From NCBI RefSeq assembly GCF_036404855.1, contig NZ_DASWYS010000314.1, positions 1 to 7,748 on the forward strand: a stretch of DNA of 7,748 bases, read 5' to 3'. Under the pieces are notes generated by a model that was given only the letters and a program-made list of their open reading frames with translations, was not told the origin of the DNA and ran no database searches. The position numbers were made by a program, and so were the translations under genes. Position 1 is the stretch's first letter. Each line of letters begins with the position of its first letter. This DNA comes from Pelomonas sp036404855. GTDB taxonomy: Bacteria; Pseudomonadota; Gammaproteobacteria; Burkholderiales; Burkholderiaceae_C. This document shows positions 1-5,536 of this stretch, in pieces.

Positions 1-1
1 G

Positions 2-700
2 GGCAAGCGCCCTGTGCTGATCTCCATCCACGGTGGCCCCGAGTCCCAGGCCAGCGTCGGCTTCCTCGGCCGCAACGCCTACTTCGTGCAAGAGCTGGGC
101 ATGGCGCTGATCCAGCCCAACGTGCGCGGCTCCAGCGGCTATGGCAAGAGCTTCCTGGCCATGGACAACGGCTTCAAGCGTGAGGACTCGGTCAAGGACA
201 TCGGCGCCCTGCTTGACTGGATCGCGACCCAGCCCGACCTCGACGCCTCCCGCGTGCTGGTCATGGGCGGCAGCTACGGCGGCTACATGACGCTGGCAGT
301 GTCGACGCACTATGCGGATCGCATTGCCGGCTCCATCGATATCGTCGGCATCTCGCACTTCGTGACCTTCCTGAACAACACCGAGAGCTACCGTCGCGAC
401 CTGCGCCGCGTGGAGTACGGCGACGAGCGCGACCCGGCGATGCGGGCCCACCTGGAGAAGATCTCGCCGCTGACCAACGCGAACAAGATCAAGAAGCCGC
501 TATTCGTCATCCAGGGCAAGAACGATCCGCGCGTGCCCTATACCGAGGCCGAGCAGATCGTCGCCACGGTGCGCCAGGGCGGCACGCCGGTCTGGTATCT
601 GCGCGCCGACAACGAGGGCCACGGTTTCCAGAAGAAGGACAACCAGGACTACCAGTTCTATGCCACCGTGCTGTTCCTGCAGCAGACGGTGCTGAAGTAA
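2..700 (+). CDS. S9 family (prolyl oligopeptidase-type) serine peptidase, C-terminal part
   Basis: This is the C-terminal alpha/beta-hydrolase domain of an S9 family serine peptidase; the N-terminal beta-propeller lies outside the window. The frame is open from base 2 (visible residues begin GKRPVLISIHGGP) to the TAA ending at 700, about 232 residues. The HGGP oxyanion-type motif is followed by NVRGSSGYGKSF, typical of the acylaminoacyl-peptidase/DPP-like S9 branch. All three catalytic residues are visible: Ser in GGSYGGYM (codon 272-274), Asp in KNDPRVP (524-526) and His in EGHGF (620-622). The family cleaves short peptides, often exported or periplasmic in proteobacteria, but no signal peptide can be judged here. 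It is convergent with the CobD-like gene and has no visible operon partner. The catalytic domain looks intact. The S9 assignment is firm; the subfamily and substrate are not. Confidence 0.93.
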   Translation, partial: GKRPVLISIHGGPESQASVGFLGRNAYFVQELGMALIQPNVRGSSGYGKSFLAMDNGFKREDSVKDIGALLDWIATQPDLDASRVLVMGGSYGGYMTLAVSTHYADRIAGSIDIVGISHFVTFLNNTESYRRDLRRVEYGDERDPAMRAHLEKISPLTNANKIKKPLFVIQGKNDPRVPYTEAEQIVATVRQGGTPVWYLRADNEGHGFQKKDNQDYQFYATVLFLQQTVLK

Positions 701-710
701 GCCCGCTCAG

Positions 711-757
711 GGCAAGCCATCCAGGCCGGGCAGTCGACGAGGCTGCCCGGCCTTGCC
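711..757. terminator. hairpin between convergent genes, possible bidirectional terminator
   Basis: A perfect 11-bp inverted repeat, AGGCCGGGCAG (723-733) and CTGCCCGGCCT (743-753), encloses a 9-nt loop. An outer pair, GGCAA (711-715) and TTGCC (753-757), can extend it partly across a bulge. It starts 10 nt after the peptidase stop codon. Neither strand has a following U-tract, so this may be a rho-assisted or 3'-end-protecting structure rather than a classic intrinsic terminator. The position between two gene ends supports a 3'-end role. Confidence 0.5.
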
Positions 758-915
758 AGGCGCGGCTCTCATCGTGGCGCGGGGATCCCCGATGCCCAAC
801 CAGACGCCGGACAGATTTACGCAAGCCACCTTCACCCCAGCCCGCCATCAGCGATTGCAAATGCGGGGGTGACCAAAGATTTTCGGGGCGGCGTCTCCCG
901 CGCCCGGACCGGCGC
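758..915. other. intergenic remainder without a recognisable gene
   Basis: This stretch lies between the peptidase hairpin and the stop codon of the CobD-like gene. It contains a 12-bp perfect palindrome, CGGGGATCCCCG at 780-791. I see no protein-like frame with family motifs, no tRNA and no clear promoter. Frames crossing it on the minus strand are low-complexity Arg/Ala-rich shadows of neighbouring genes. Confidence 0.5.
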
Positions 916-1905
916 TCAGCCGACCAGGTTGGCCAGCGTCAGCAGCGCCAGCAGCAGCATCCACAGCACCACAGAACGCCAGACCAGGCCGACGACGCTC
1001 TGCAGATGACCGAGCTGGGGCGGCGCACCAGCCGTCGACCCGGCGGCGCCCGTGGCGTCGGGTTCGGAGCCGGCGTCGAAGGTCTTGCTGCGGTCCGGCG
1101 TGATGCCGGGCGCGGCCGCGCCGCCGAGCTGCAGGCCCACGGCGCCGGCAGCCGACGCGAGGATGATGCCTTCGTTGGCGTGCAGCCAGAGGCTGGCATC
1201 GCGGCGCCAGCCATTCACCGCCTCCTCGAAATTGCCCACGATGGCGAAGCCCGTCGCCGTCAGGCGCGCAGGCAGGTGATCGATCCAGCTGAAGGCCTGA
1301 CGCGACAGGGCCAGCAGGCGGGTGTTGGTGGGCGCGTCCAGCGTGCGGCTCTTGAAGGACCAGTAGCGCCCGGCGAACTCGGCCATGCGGTAGACCACCG
1401 CGCCGGCCGGACCGAGGCCGAGCGTCGAGAAGACGATGAACCAAAAGAACACGCCGAAGACATGGCGATGCGCGGCGAGCAGCGAATGCTCGATGACGTG
1501 GCGGATCAGTTCGGTGCGCGGCAGCTCGCTCGCGTCCAGGTGCCGCCACTCGGCCAGCAATTGGCGCGCGGTCGCGTCGTCGCCACGCTCCAGCGCATCG
1601 CGGATGTCGGTGAAGTAGTGGCTGAACTGGCGGAAGCCCAGCGTCAGGTAGAGGACCAGCACGTCCATCGCCAGGGCCAGCAGCAGGCTGAAGTGGCGCA
1701 GGGTCAGGAAGATCAGGGCAATGACCAGGCCCGGCACGAGAACCGTGATGGCCCAGACGACGACGGCATGGTGCTCGTCGCCAGCATCGAAATTGCGCCC
1801 CGTCCAGCGCACCCAGGCAATGACGGACTGGTGCACCCGGTTGCCATGTCTCAAAGGCTTGAGTTGCTCACACAACAGGGCCAACAGCACCGCGAAGAAA
1901 TTCAT
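916..1905 (-). CDS. CobD/CbiB (AmpE-like) family integral membrane protein
   Basis: This 329-residue membrane protein resembles the CobD/CbiB family. True CobD/CbiB is the cobalamin-pathway enzyme that attaches aminopropanol to cobyric acid, but this short betaproteobacterial type sits away from cobalamin genes and its function is unproven. Hydrophobic segments lie near residues 1-12, 49-70, 74-92, 150-172 and 306-328. The family-like stretches are PAGAVVYRMAEFAGRYW (166-182) and a block near 243-262 (ANEGIILASAAGAVGLQLGG), matching the region where CbiB has its A-G-A-L-G-V-x-L-G-G pattern. Residues 265-300 form a hydrophilic, Ala/Gly/Asp-rich linker before the last helix. The ATG at 1905 is 23 nt after the Nudix stop, so the two are probably co-transcribed. 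No clear Shine-Dalgarno is seen. The family call is good; an enzymatic role in B12 synthesis should not be assumed. Confidence 0.82.
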   Translation of the reverse strand: MNFFAVLLALLCEQLKPLRHGNRVHQSVIAWVRWTGRNFDAGDEHHAVVVWAITVLVPGLVIALIFLTLRHFSLLLALAMDVLVLYLTLGFRQFSHYFTDIRDALERGDDATARQLLAEWRHLDASELPRTELIRHVIEHSLLAAHRHVFGVFFWFIVFSTLGLGPAGAVVYRMAEFAGRYWSFKSRTLDAPTNTRLLALSRQAFSWIDHLPARLTATGFAIVGNFEEAVNGWRRDASLWLHANEGIILASAAGAVGLQLGGAAAPGITPDRSKTFDAGSEPDATGAAGSTAGAPPQLGHLQSVVGLVWRSVVLWMLLLALLTLANLVG

Positions 1906-1928
1906 GGGCGCGGATGATAGTGCCCGGG

Positions 1929-2612
1929 TCAGGCCCTGCTCAGCAAACGGTAGAGGTTGCGCAACATCGCGGCTGTCGCACCCCAGATGAAATACTCGCG
2001 CTCGGGCCCCTGCCAGGGCATGGAGAGGAAGCGCCGTTCGGTCCCTGCGAACTCGAAGCGGTGGTGGCGGTGATGGGCCGGGTCCATCAGCCAGGCCAGC
2101 GGCACCTCGAAGGCCTCGGCGACCTCGAAGTCATCGAGCCGCAGCGTGAAGCCAGGTTCGACGAGGGCGACAACCGGCGTGACCTGGAAGGCCGTGACGG
2201 TGGAGTAGACGGGCAACTGGCCGATGACCTCGATGTAGCGGCGGGTCAGTCCGATCTCTTCTTCGGTCTCGCGCAGCGCGGTCGCCACGGGACCGTCGTC
2301 CTCCGGTTCGACGCGGCCGCCAGGGAAGCTGATCTGGCCGGCGTGGTCGCGCAGGTGGTCGGTGCGTCGCGTCAGCAGGAGGTTCAGGCCTGCTTCATGC
2401 TGCACGAGAGGCACCAGCACAGCCGCGCCGGCGGGCGAGCGGTCCGTGAACAGGCCCCCGTCCCCGGCGAACTCCGGCGTCCAGCCCGACAGGGCTTGCA
2501 GCCGATTGCGGACGGCGGTGGCGGTCAGAGCTTCGGGCGGTACGGCAGGCAGGTCGCTGTCGGTGCGCGTGACCGGCACGAGCTGGGGCTGGGTGATGAC
2601 GGGACGTTTCAT
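1929..2612 (-). CDS. Nudix hydrolase, CoA pyrophosphatase (NudL/YeaB) type
   Basis: The predicted 227-residue cytoplasmic enzyme cleaves the pyrophosphate bond of CoA or its derivatives, giving 4'-phosphopantetheine and 3',5'-ADP. Residues 78-99 carry the CoA-Nudix signature (LLLTRRTDHLRDHAGQ, then ISFPGG), with Thr in place of the usual Ser. The Nudix box follows at about 98-122 and ends RETEEEIGL (114-122), which supplies the metal-binding glutamates. The downstream GQLPVYSTVTAFQVTPVV is also typical of this subfamily. I chose the ATG at 2612. A longer reading back to 2759 would run through the rplS terminator and into rplS, and its extra residues look non-native. There is no good Shine-Dalgarno before 2612. 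The CobD-like gene follows after 23 nt. The class is secure; the CoA substrate is inferred from the signature. Confidence 0.93.
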   Translation of the reverse strand: MKRPVITQPQLVPVTRTDSDLPAVPPEALTATAVRNRLQALSGWTPEFAGDGGLFTDRSPAGAAVLVPLVQHEAGLNLLLTRRTDHLRDHAGQISFPGGRVEPEDDGPVATALRETEEEIGLTRRYIEVIGQLPVYSTVTAFQVTPVVALVEPGFTLRLDDFEVAEAFEVPLAWLMDPAHHRHHRFEFAGTERRFLSMPWQGPEREYFIWGATAAMLRNLYRLLSRA

Positions 2613-2618
2613 GGACGC

Positions 2619-2656
2619 AAAACAAAAGCCGCCGAGAGCGTAACCCTGGGCGGCTT
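2619..2656 (-). terminator. intrinsic terminator after rplS
   Basis: Read on the minus strand, AAGCCGCC and GGCGGCTT form an 8-bp GC-rich stem (2649-2656 with 2626-2633) around a 15-nt loop. The downstream arm runs straight into a T-rich tract, TTTTGTTTT. It begins 20 nt past the rplS stop codon, which fits a rho-independent end for the rpsP-rimM-trmD-rplS transcript. The T-tract ends only 6 nt before the Nudix ATG. Confidence 0.85.
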
Positions 2657-2676
2657 GAGCGAAGCAGACGAGCTGC

Positions 2677-3030
2677 TTAGGCCAGCTTTTCCTTGATGCG
2701 GGCCGACTTGCCCGAACGCTCGCGGAGGTAGTACAGCTTGGCGCGGCGCACATCGCCACGGCGCTTGACTTCGATTGAGGCGATCAGCGGGCTGTAGAGC
2801 TGGAAGGTCCGCTCGACGCCTTCGCCGCTGGAGATCTTGCGGACGATGAAGGCGCTGTTCAGGCCGCGGTTGCGCTTGGCGATGACGACGCCTTCGTAGG
2901 CCTGCACGCGCTTGCGGCTGCCTTCAACGACGTTGACGCTGACGATCACGGTGTCGCCGGGGGCGAAGGCCGGGATGGTCTTGTTCAGGCGAGCAATTTC
3001 TTCTTGCTCGAGGGTTTGGATCAGGTCCAT
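2677..3030 (-). CDS. rplS: 50S ribosomal protein L19
   Basis: L19 is a large-subunit protein at the 30S-50S interface. The 117-residue product begins MDLIQTLEQEEIARLNK and contains the L19 hallmarks FAPGDTVIVSVNVVEGSRKR, QAYEGVVIAKRNRGLNSAF and FQLYSPLIASIEVKRRGDVR, ending in the basic YYLRERSGKSARIKEK tail. Its length matches the family (115-130). The ATG at 3030 is chosen because it is preceded by a strong AGGAG at 5-nt spacing and because known L19s start here. A longer frame to 3192 would overlap trmD and is not protein-like. It is the last gene of the rpsP-rimM-trmD-rplS cluster, separated from trmD by an unusually long 124 nt that holds a candidate promoter, and is followed by a terminator. 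Confidence 0.98.
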   Translation of the reverse strand: MDLIQTLEQEEIARLNKTIPAFAPGDTVIVSVNVVEGSRKRVQAYEGVVIAKRNRGLNSAFIVRKISSGEGVERTFQLYSPLIASIEVKRRGDVRRAKLYYLRERSGKSARIKEKLA

Positions 3031-3134
3031 CTGTACTCCTAAGGATCTTGGCGGACCGCTATTTATCGGTTGGGTTTGCAGCCGGCGCCTGCAAGAGGCA
3101 TCCAGTCCACTCGACCCGCCAGAGGATCGGACAG
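3031..3134 (-). other. rplS leader region with a small hairpin
   Basis: This is the stretch of about 104 nt between a proposed transcription start and the rplS ATG. It contains a 6-bp inverted repeat, TTGCAG (3076-3081) and CTGCAA (3089-3094), with a 7-nt loop. TCCT next to the Shine-Dalgarno offers a possible sequestering partner. L19 leader RNAs are known in other phyla, but I cannot match this one to any of them. It may simply be a 5' untranslated region. Confidence 0.35.
3036..3040 (-). promoter_or_regulatory. Shine-Dalgarno of rplS
   Basis: On the minus strand AGGAG lies 5 nt before the ATG at 3030. It fixes the L19 start against a longer in-frame alternative. A nearby TCCT directly upstream could pair with it. 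Confidence 0.8.
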
Positions 3135-3140
3135 CCCGCA

Positions 3141-3170
3141 AGTATAGCCCGGGATTACGGGTTTTGCCTA
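3141..3170 (-). promoter_or_regulatory. candidate sigma70 promoter for rplS
   Basis: On the minus strand TATACT (3141-3146, 5/6 match to TATAAT) lies 18 nt downstream of TAGGCA (3165-3170, 4/6 match to TTGACA). The -35 box falls in the last codons of trmD. The predicted start, near 3134, would give a leader of about 104 nt. It would allow L19 synthesis independent of the upstream genes. This is a motif-level inference only. Confidence 0.4.
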
Positions 3171-3907
3171 GATTTGGCCAGGAAGGCTTCATCGGCCTTG
3201 CTCAGCCGACCGGCCGCGCGGGCCGCTTCGATCAGCTCGGGTCGCCGTGCCGCCGTCAACGCCAGCGACTGCTCGCGCCGCCAGCGCCGGATCTCGGCGT
3301 GATGGCCGGAGAGCAGCACCGCCGGCACTTCCCGGCCATCGGGAAGGACCTCCGGGCGGCTGAAATGGGGGCAATCCAGCAGCCCGTCAGAGAAGCTGTC
3401 CTGCTGGTGGGACTGCGCGTCACCCAGCACGCCGTCCTGCAGGCGCGCCACGGCGTCCAGCAGCACCAGGGCGGGCAGCTCGCCGCCGGACAGCACGAAG
3501 TCGCCCAGGCTGAGCTCCAGCGTCACGTGGCGGTCCAGCACGCGCTGATCGATGCCCTCGTAGCGCCCGCACAGCAAAAGGGCGCCCGGGCCGGCCGCCA
3601 ACGCCTGCACGCGCGCCTGATCGATGCGGGCGCCGGCGGGCGTGAAGTGGATGACGGCGGGCGCCTCCTCGCCGCGGTCCGCCTTGACGGCCGCGAGCGC
3701 CTTCTCCAGCGGCTCGGCCAGCATGACCATGCCGGGTCCGCCACCGTAGGTGCGGTCGTCGACGCGTCGGTAGTTGTCTTCGGCGAAATCGCGCAGCGGC
3801 CACAGCCGCACGTCGACCTGGCGGCTCTCGAAGGCGCGCCGCGTGACGCCGTGCGTCAGGTGCGGCGCGAACAGCTCCGGGAAGATCGTCAGGACGTCGA
3901 AGCGCAT
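3155..3907 (-). CDS. trmD: tRNA (guanine-N1-)-methyltransferase
   Basis: TrmD uses S-adenosylmethionine to make m1G37 next to the anticodon of tRNAs reading CNN, Pro and some Arg codons, preventing +1 frameshifting. The 250-residue product starts MRFDVLTIFPELF, as in the family. Conserved blocks are RDFAEDNYRRVDDRTYGGGPGMVM (39-62), the trefoil-knot SAM site GRYEGIDQR (114-122) and LSLGDFVLSGGELPALVLLD (132-151), and QDSFSDGLLDCPHFSRPEV (169-187), where Asp170 corresponds to the proposed catalytic Asp. The start at 3907 is fixed by the conserved N-terminus; a longer frame to 3943 would overlap rimM. It begins 10 nt after the rimM stop with no visible Shine-Dalgarno, so translational coupling is likely. 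Confidence 0.97.
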   Translation of the reverse strand: MRFDVLTIFPELFAPHLTHGVTRRAFESRQVDVRLWPLRDFAEDNYRRVDDRTYGGGPGMVMLAEPLEKALAAVKADRGEEAPAVIHFTPAGARIDQARVQALAAGPGALLLCGRYEGIDQRVLDRHVTLELSLGDFVLSGGELPALVLLDAVARLQDGVLGDAQSHQQDSFSDGLLDCPHFSRPEVLPDGREVPAVLLSGHHAEIRRWRREQSLALTAARRPELIEAARAAGRLSKADEAFLAKSRQNP

Positions 3908-3917
3908 GACGGTGGCG

Positions 3918-4523
3918 TCAGTAGTCCACGCCCCAGTCGACACGGATCCGCCGGTCCGCCAGGCTGACGTCGTCGACGAAGGCCTCGACGAAGGGAATCA
4001 GCCGTTCCTGGTCCGGCTTGGCGGGCTCCTCGATGCCGGGCGGCAGGATGCGCAGCACCGCATGCGCGCCGGTGTCGATGAGACCAATGACGCGCCCCAA
4101 GGCCTGGGACTCGCGGTTGACGACGTCCAGGCCGATGAGGTCGACCCAGTAGTACTCGCCGTCGCCCGTGCGGGGGAAATCGGCGCGCGAGACCCACAGC
4201 TCCCAGCCGCGCAGCGCTTCGGCGCCATTGCGGTCGACGATGCCGTCGGCGCTGGCGACGATGCCTTCGCCGTGCTCGCGCACGGACAGGATCTTCAGCG
4301 TCTGTTGGCCCGCCTTCGGACCCTCACTCTTCAGGAACCAGTGCTTGGCGTTGAAGAGGGCATCGCCCTGGTTGGAATATGCCTGGACCTTGAACCAGCC
4401 CTTGACGCCCCAGGCGTCCAGGATGCGACCGACCTGGACCAGGTCCTCGGGCCAGGCGACGTCAGAAGCAAAAGACGGCGCCGAAGCGCCGTCTTTCTGA
4501 GGCTTGTTGCCTGCCACGCGCAC
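3918..4523 (-). CDS. rimM: ribosome maturation factor RimM
   Basis: RimM binds S19 and helps mature the head of the 30S subunit and process 16S rRNA. The 201-residue product has the N-terminal RimM barrel starting LVQVGRILDAWGVKGWFKV (28-46), followed by the PRC-barrel region from about residue 109 (LWVSRADFP and GEYYWVDLIGLDVVN). It ends in LIPFVEAFVDDVSLADRRIRVDW, all typical. The start is unusual: the best candidate is GTG at 4523, directly abutting the rpsP TAA stop. A second GTG at codon 3 is possible. No ATG, GTG or TTG occurs in frame between codon 4 and the conserved domain. Translation must therefore cross a perfect terminator-shaped hairpin covering codons 10-18. No Shine-Dalgarno is visible, suggesting coupling to rpsP termination. 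The first ~25 residues are non-conserved tail. Confidence 0.95.
   Translation of the reverse strand: MRVAGNKPQKDGASAPSFASDVAWPEDLVQVGRILDAWGVKGWFKVQAYSNQGDALFNAKHWFLKSEGPKAGQQTLKILSVREHGEGIVASADGIVDRNGAEALRGWELWVSRADFPRTGDGEYYWVDLIGLDVVNRESQALGRVIGLIDTGAHAVLRILPPGIEEPAKPDQERLIPFVEAFVDDVSLADRRIRVDWGVDY
4471..4496 (-). terminator. terminator-like cUUCGg hairpin inside the start of rimM (putative attenuator)
   Basis: Read on the minus strand, AAAGACGGCGC and GCGCCGTCTTT form a perfect 11-bp stem closed by a TTCG tetraloop with a C-G closing pair, an exceptionally stable RNA loop. The 3' arm ends in U residues and is followed by U-rich TGCTTCT. The opposite strand has a weaker U-tract, so it is oriented for the rpsP-rimM transcript. 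It lies 28 nt after the rpsP stop codon and within rimM codons 10-18. Partial termination here would lower rimM and trmD relative to rpsP. The structure is certain from sequence; the activity is inferred. Confidence 0.7.
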
Positions 4524-4784
4524 TTAGGCGGCAGCAACGGCAGCCGTCTTGGCCTCGCCCACCAGGCGGGCGACGGTGGGCGACAGCTGGGCGCCGACGC
4601 CGACCCAGTAGCTCACGCGGTCCTGCTCGACGCGCAGCTTCTCGGCGGCACCCGAAGCGACCGGGTTGTAGAAGCCGACGCGCTCGATGAAGCGGCCGTC
4701 ACGGCGCTGGCGGCTGTTGGCCACGACGATGTTGTAGAAGGGGCGCTTCTTGGAGCCGCCGCGGGCCAGACGAATCACAACCAT
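4524..4784 (-). CDS. rpsP: 30S ribosomal protein S16
   Basis: S16 is a small-subunit protein needed early in 30S assembly. The 86-residue product starts MVVIRLARGGSKKRPFYNIVV, then NSRQRRDGRFIERVGFYNP, both diagnostic. The C-terminal part has LRVEQDRVSYWVGVGAQLSPTVARLV and an Ala-rich tail. Its length is normal (about 80-90). The ATG at 4784 has AAGGAA at 5-nt spacing. It is first in the rpsP-rimM-trmD-rplS operon, behind a consensus -10 box and a leader of about 160 nt. Its TAA is immediately followed by the GTG start of rimM. Confidence 0.98.
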   Translation of the reverse strand: MVVIRLARGGSKKRPFYNIVVANSRQRRDGRFIERVGFYNPVASGAAEKLRVEQDRVSYWVGVGAQLSPTVARLVGEAKTAAVAAA

Positions 4785-4946
4785 GATGTTTCCTTAACTG
4801 ATGATGAGTTGGGCGATCACCGCACCAGGAGACACTCAGGGCGAGCAGATCGAAAAAGCAGAAAGATTCGCGGCGAGTGACCGCCGGCGTTGCCGCCGTT
4901 CCTGGCGCCGTAGATACGCTGCGGCTCCCCACAGCCGACACCAGAA
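4785..4946 (-). other. long rpsP leader region
   Basis: These roughly 160 nt lie between the predicted rpsP transcription start and its ATG. They include a short stem, CGGCG with CGCCG around GTCACT, upstream of a T-rich stretch (CTTTCTGCTTTTTC on the minus strand), and the Shine-Dalgarno AAGGAA at 4790-4795. The leader is long for a simple untranslated region and could carry control, but I recognise no known ribosomal-protein leader motif. No gene is visible on either strand. Confidence 0.4.
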
Positions 4947-4952
4947 CTCAGC

Positions 4953-4981
4953 ATTATAAACTCGATCGGATTCGATTCCAG
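4953..4981 (-). promoter_or_regulatory. probable sigma70 promoter of the rpsP operon
   Basis: On the minus strand a perfect TATAAT lies at 4953-4958, in the context GTTTATAATGC. With 17-nt spacing the -35 position is CTGGAA (4976-4981), a poor match to TTGACA. The start would be near 4946. The consensus -10 in a GC-rich genome and the position upstream of a ribosomal-protein operon make this likely. The overlapping TTATAA core could also serve as a weak -10 for the divergent acetyltransferase gene. Confidence 0.6.
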
Positions 4982-4987
4982 AAAACT

Positions 4988-5536
4988 ATGTCCCAGTCCT
5001 CGTCCGCCCCTGCCGCCCTGCTCATCCGCCCCAGCACCGACGCCGATCTGCCCGCCATCCAGGCCATCTACGCCCTGGCCGTCCTGCACGGCACCGGCAC
5101 CTTTGAGACCGAGGTTCCCGGCGTCGACGAGATGGGCCGACGCCGCCAGGAGGTGCTCAGCCGCGACCTGCCCTGGCTGGTGGCCGAGCGCGACGGCCAG
5201 GTGCTGGGGTACGCCTATGCCAACTACTTCCGCCCCCGGCTGGCCTACCGCTTCTGCGTCGAGGACTCGATCTATCTGGCCCCGGACGCTCAGGGCCAGG
5301 GCGCCGGCCGGCTGCTGCTGGCCGAGCTGATCGCCCGCTGCGAGGCCGCGGGCGCGCGCCAGATGCTGGCCGTCATCGGCGATGCGGCCAATGCGGGCTC
5401 GGTCGGCGTGCACACCGCGCTGGGCTTCCAGCACACCGGTGTGCTCAAGAGCGCCGGCTGGAAGTTCGGCCGCTGGCTGGACGTGGTGCTCATGCAGCGC
5501 ACGCTGGGCCTGGGCGACGGCGCGGCCGCCGAATGA
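4988..5536 (+). CDS. GNAT family N-acetyltransferase (PAT/MnaT-like)
   Basis: The 182-residue product is a GCN5-related acetyltransferase that transfers acetyl from acetyl-CoA to an amine. It resembles the phosphinothricin/methionine-sulfone and L-amino-acid acetyltransferase branch: LLIRPSTDADLPAIQAIYALAV (11-32), GYAYANYFRPRLAYRFCVEDSIYL (74-97), the acetyl-CoA pyrophosphate loop QGQGAG (102-107), ALGF (144-147), and the closing KFGRWLDVVLMQR (159-171), typical of that branch. Members may detoxify amino-acid analogues, but the substrate here is unknown. The ATG at 4988 is chosen because the family's N-terminal strand begins right after it; the frame continues upstream into the rpsP promoter with no homology-like residues. 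No clear Shine-Dalgarno is present. It overlaps the next gene by ATGA, so the pair is probably translated together. Confidence 0.92.
   Translation: MSQSSSAPAALLIRPSTDADLPAIQAIYALAVLHGTGTFETEVPGVDEMGRRRQEVLSRDLPWLVAERDGQVLGYAYANYFRPRLAYRFCVEDSIYLAPDAQGQGAGRLLLAELIARCEAAGARQMLAVIGDAANAGSVGVHTALGFQHTGVLKSAGWKFGRWLDVVLMQRTLGLGDGAAAE

Noticed and set aside
780..791. 12-bp palindrome CGGGGATCCCCG as a possible operator
   Set aside because: A single copy far from any promoter, between the 3' ends of two genes; likely chance in GC-rich DNA.
1006..1917. Plus-strand open frame of 303 codons opposite the CobD-like gene
   Set aside because: It is antisense to a well-supported membrane protein and its translation is Gln/Arg/Gly-rich without family motifs. 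Long antisense frames are expected in GC-rich DNA.
2613..2759. 49-codon N-terminal extension of the Nudix protein
   Set aside because: It would be read through the rplS terminator and the 3' end of rplS, and the residues do not resemble a Nudix N-terminus.
2912..3967. Plus-strand open frame of 351 codons opposite rplS and trmD
   Set aside because: Antisense to two certain genes, with low-complexity Arg/Gln/Ala composition and no recognisable domain or ribosome-binding site.
3774..4880. Plus-strand open frame of 368 codons opposite rimM and rpsP
   Set aside because: Shadow of rimM/rpsP codon bias. It runs across two genes and their junction, and no protein family is recognisable.
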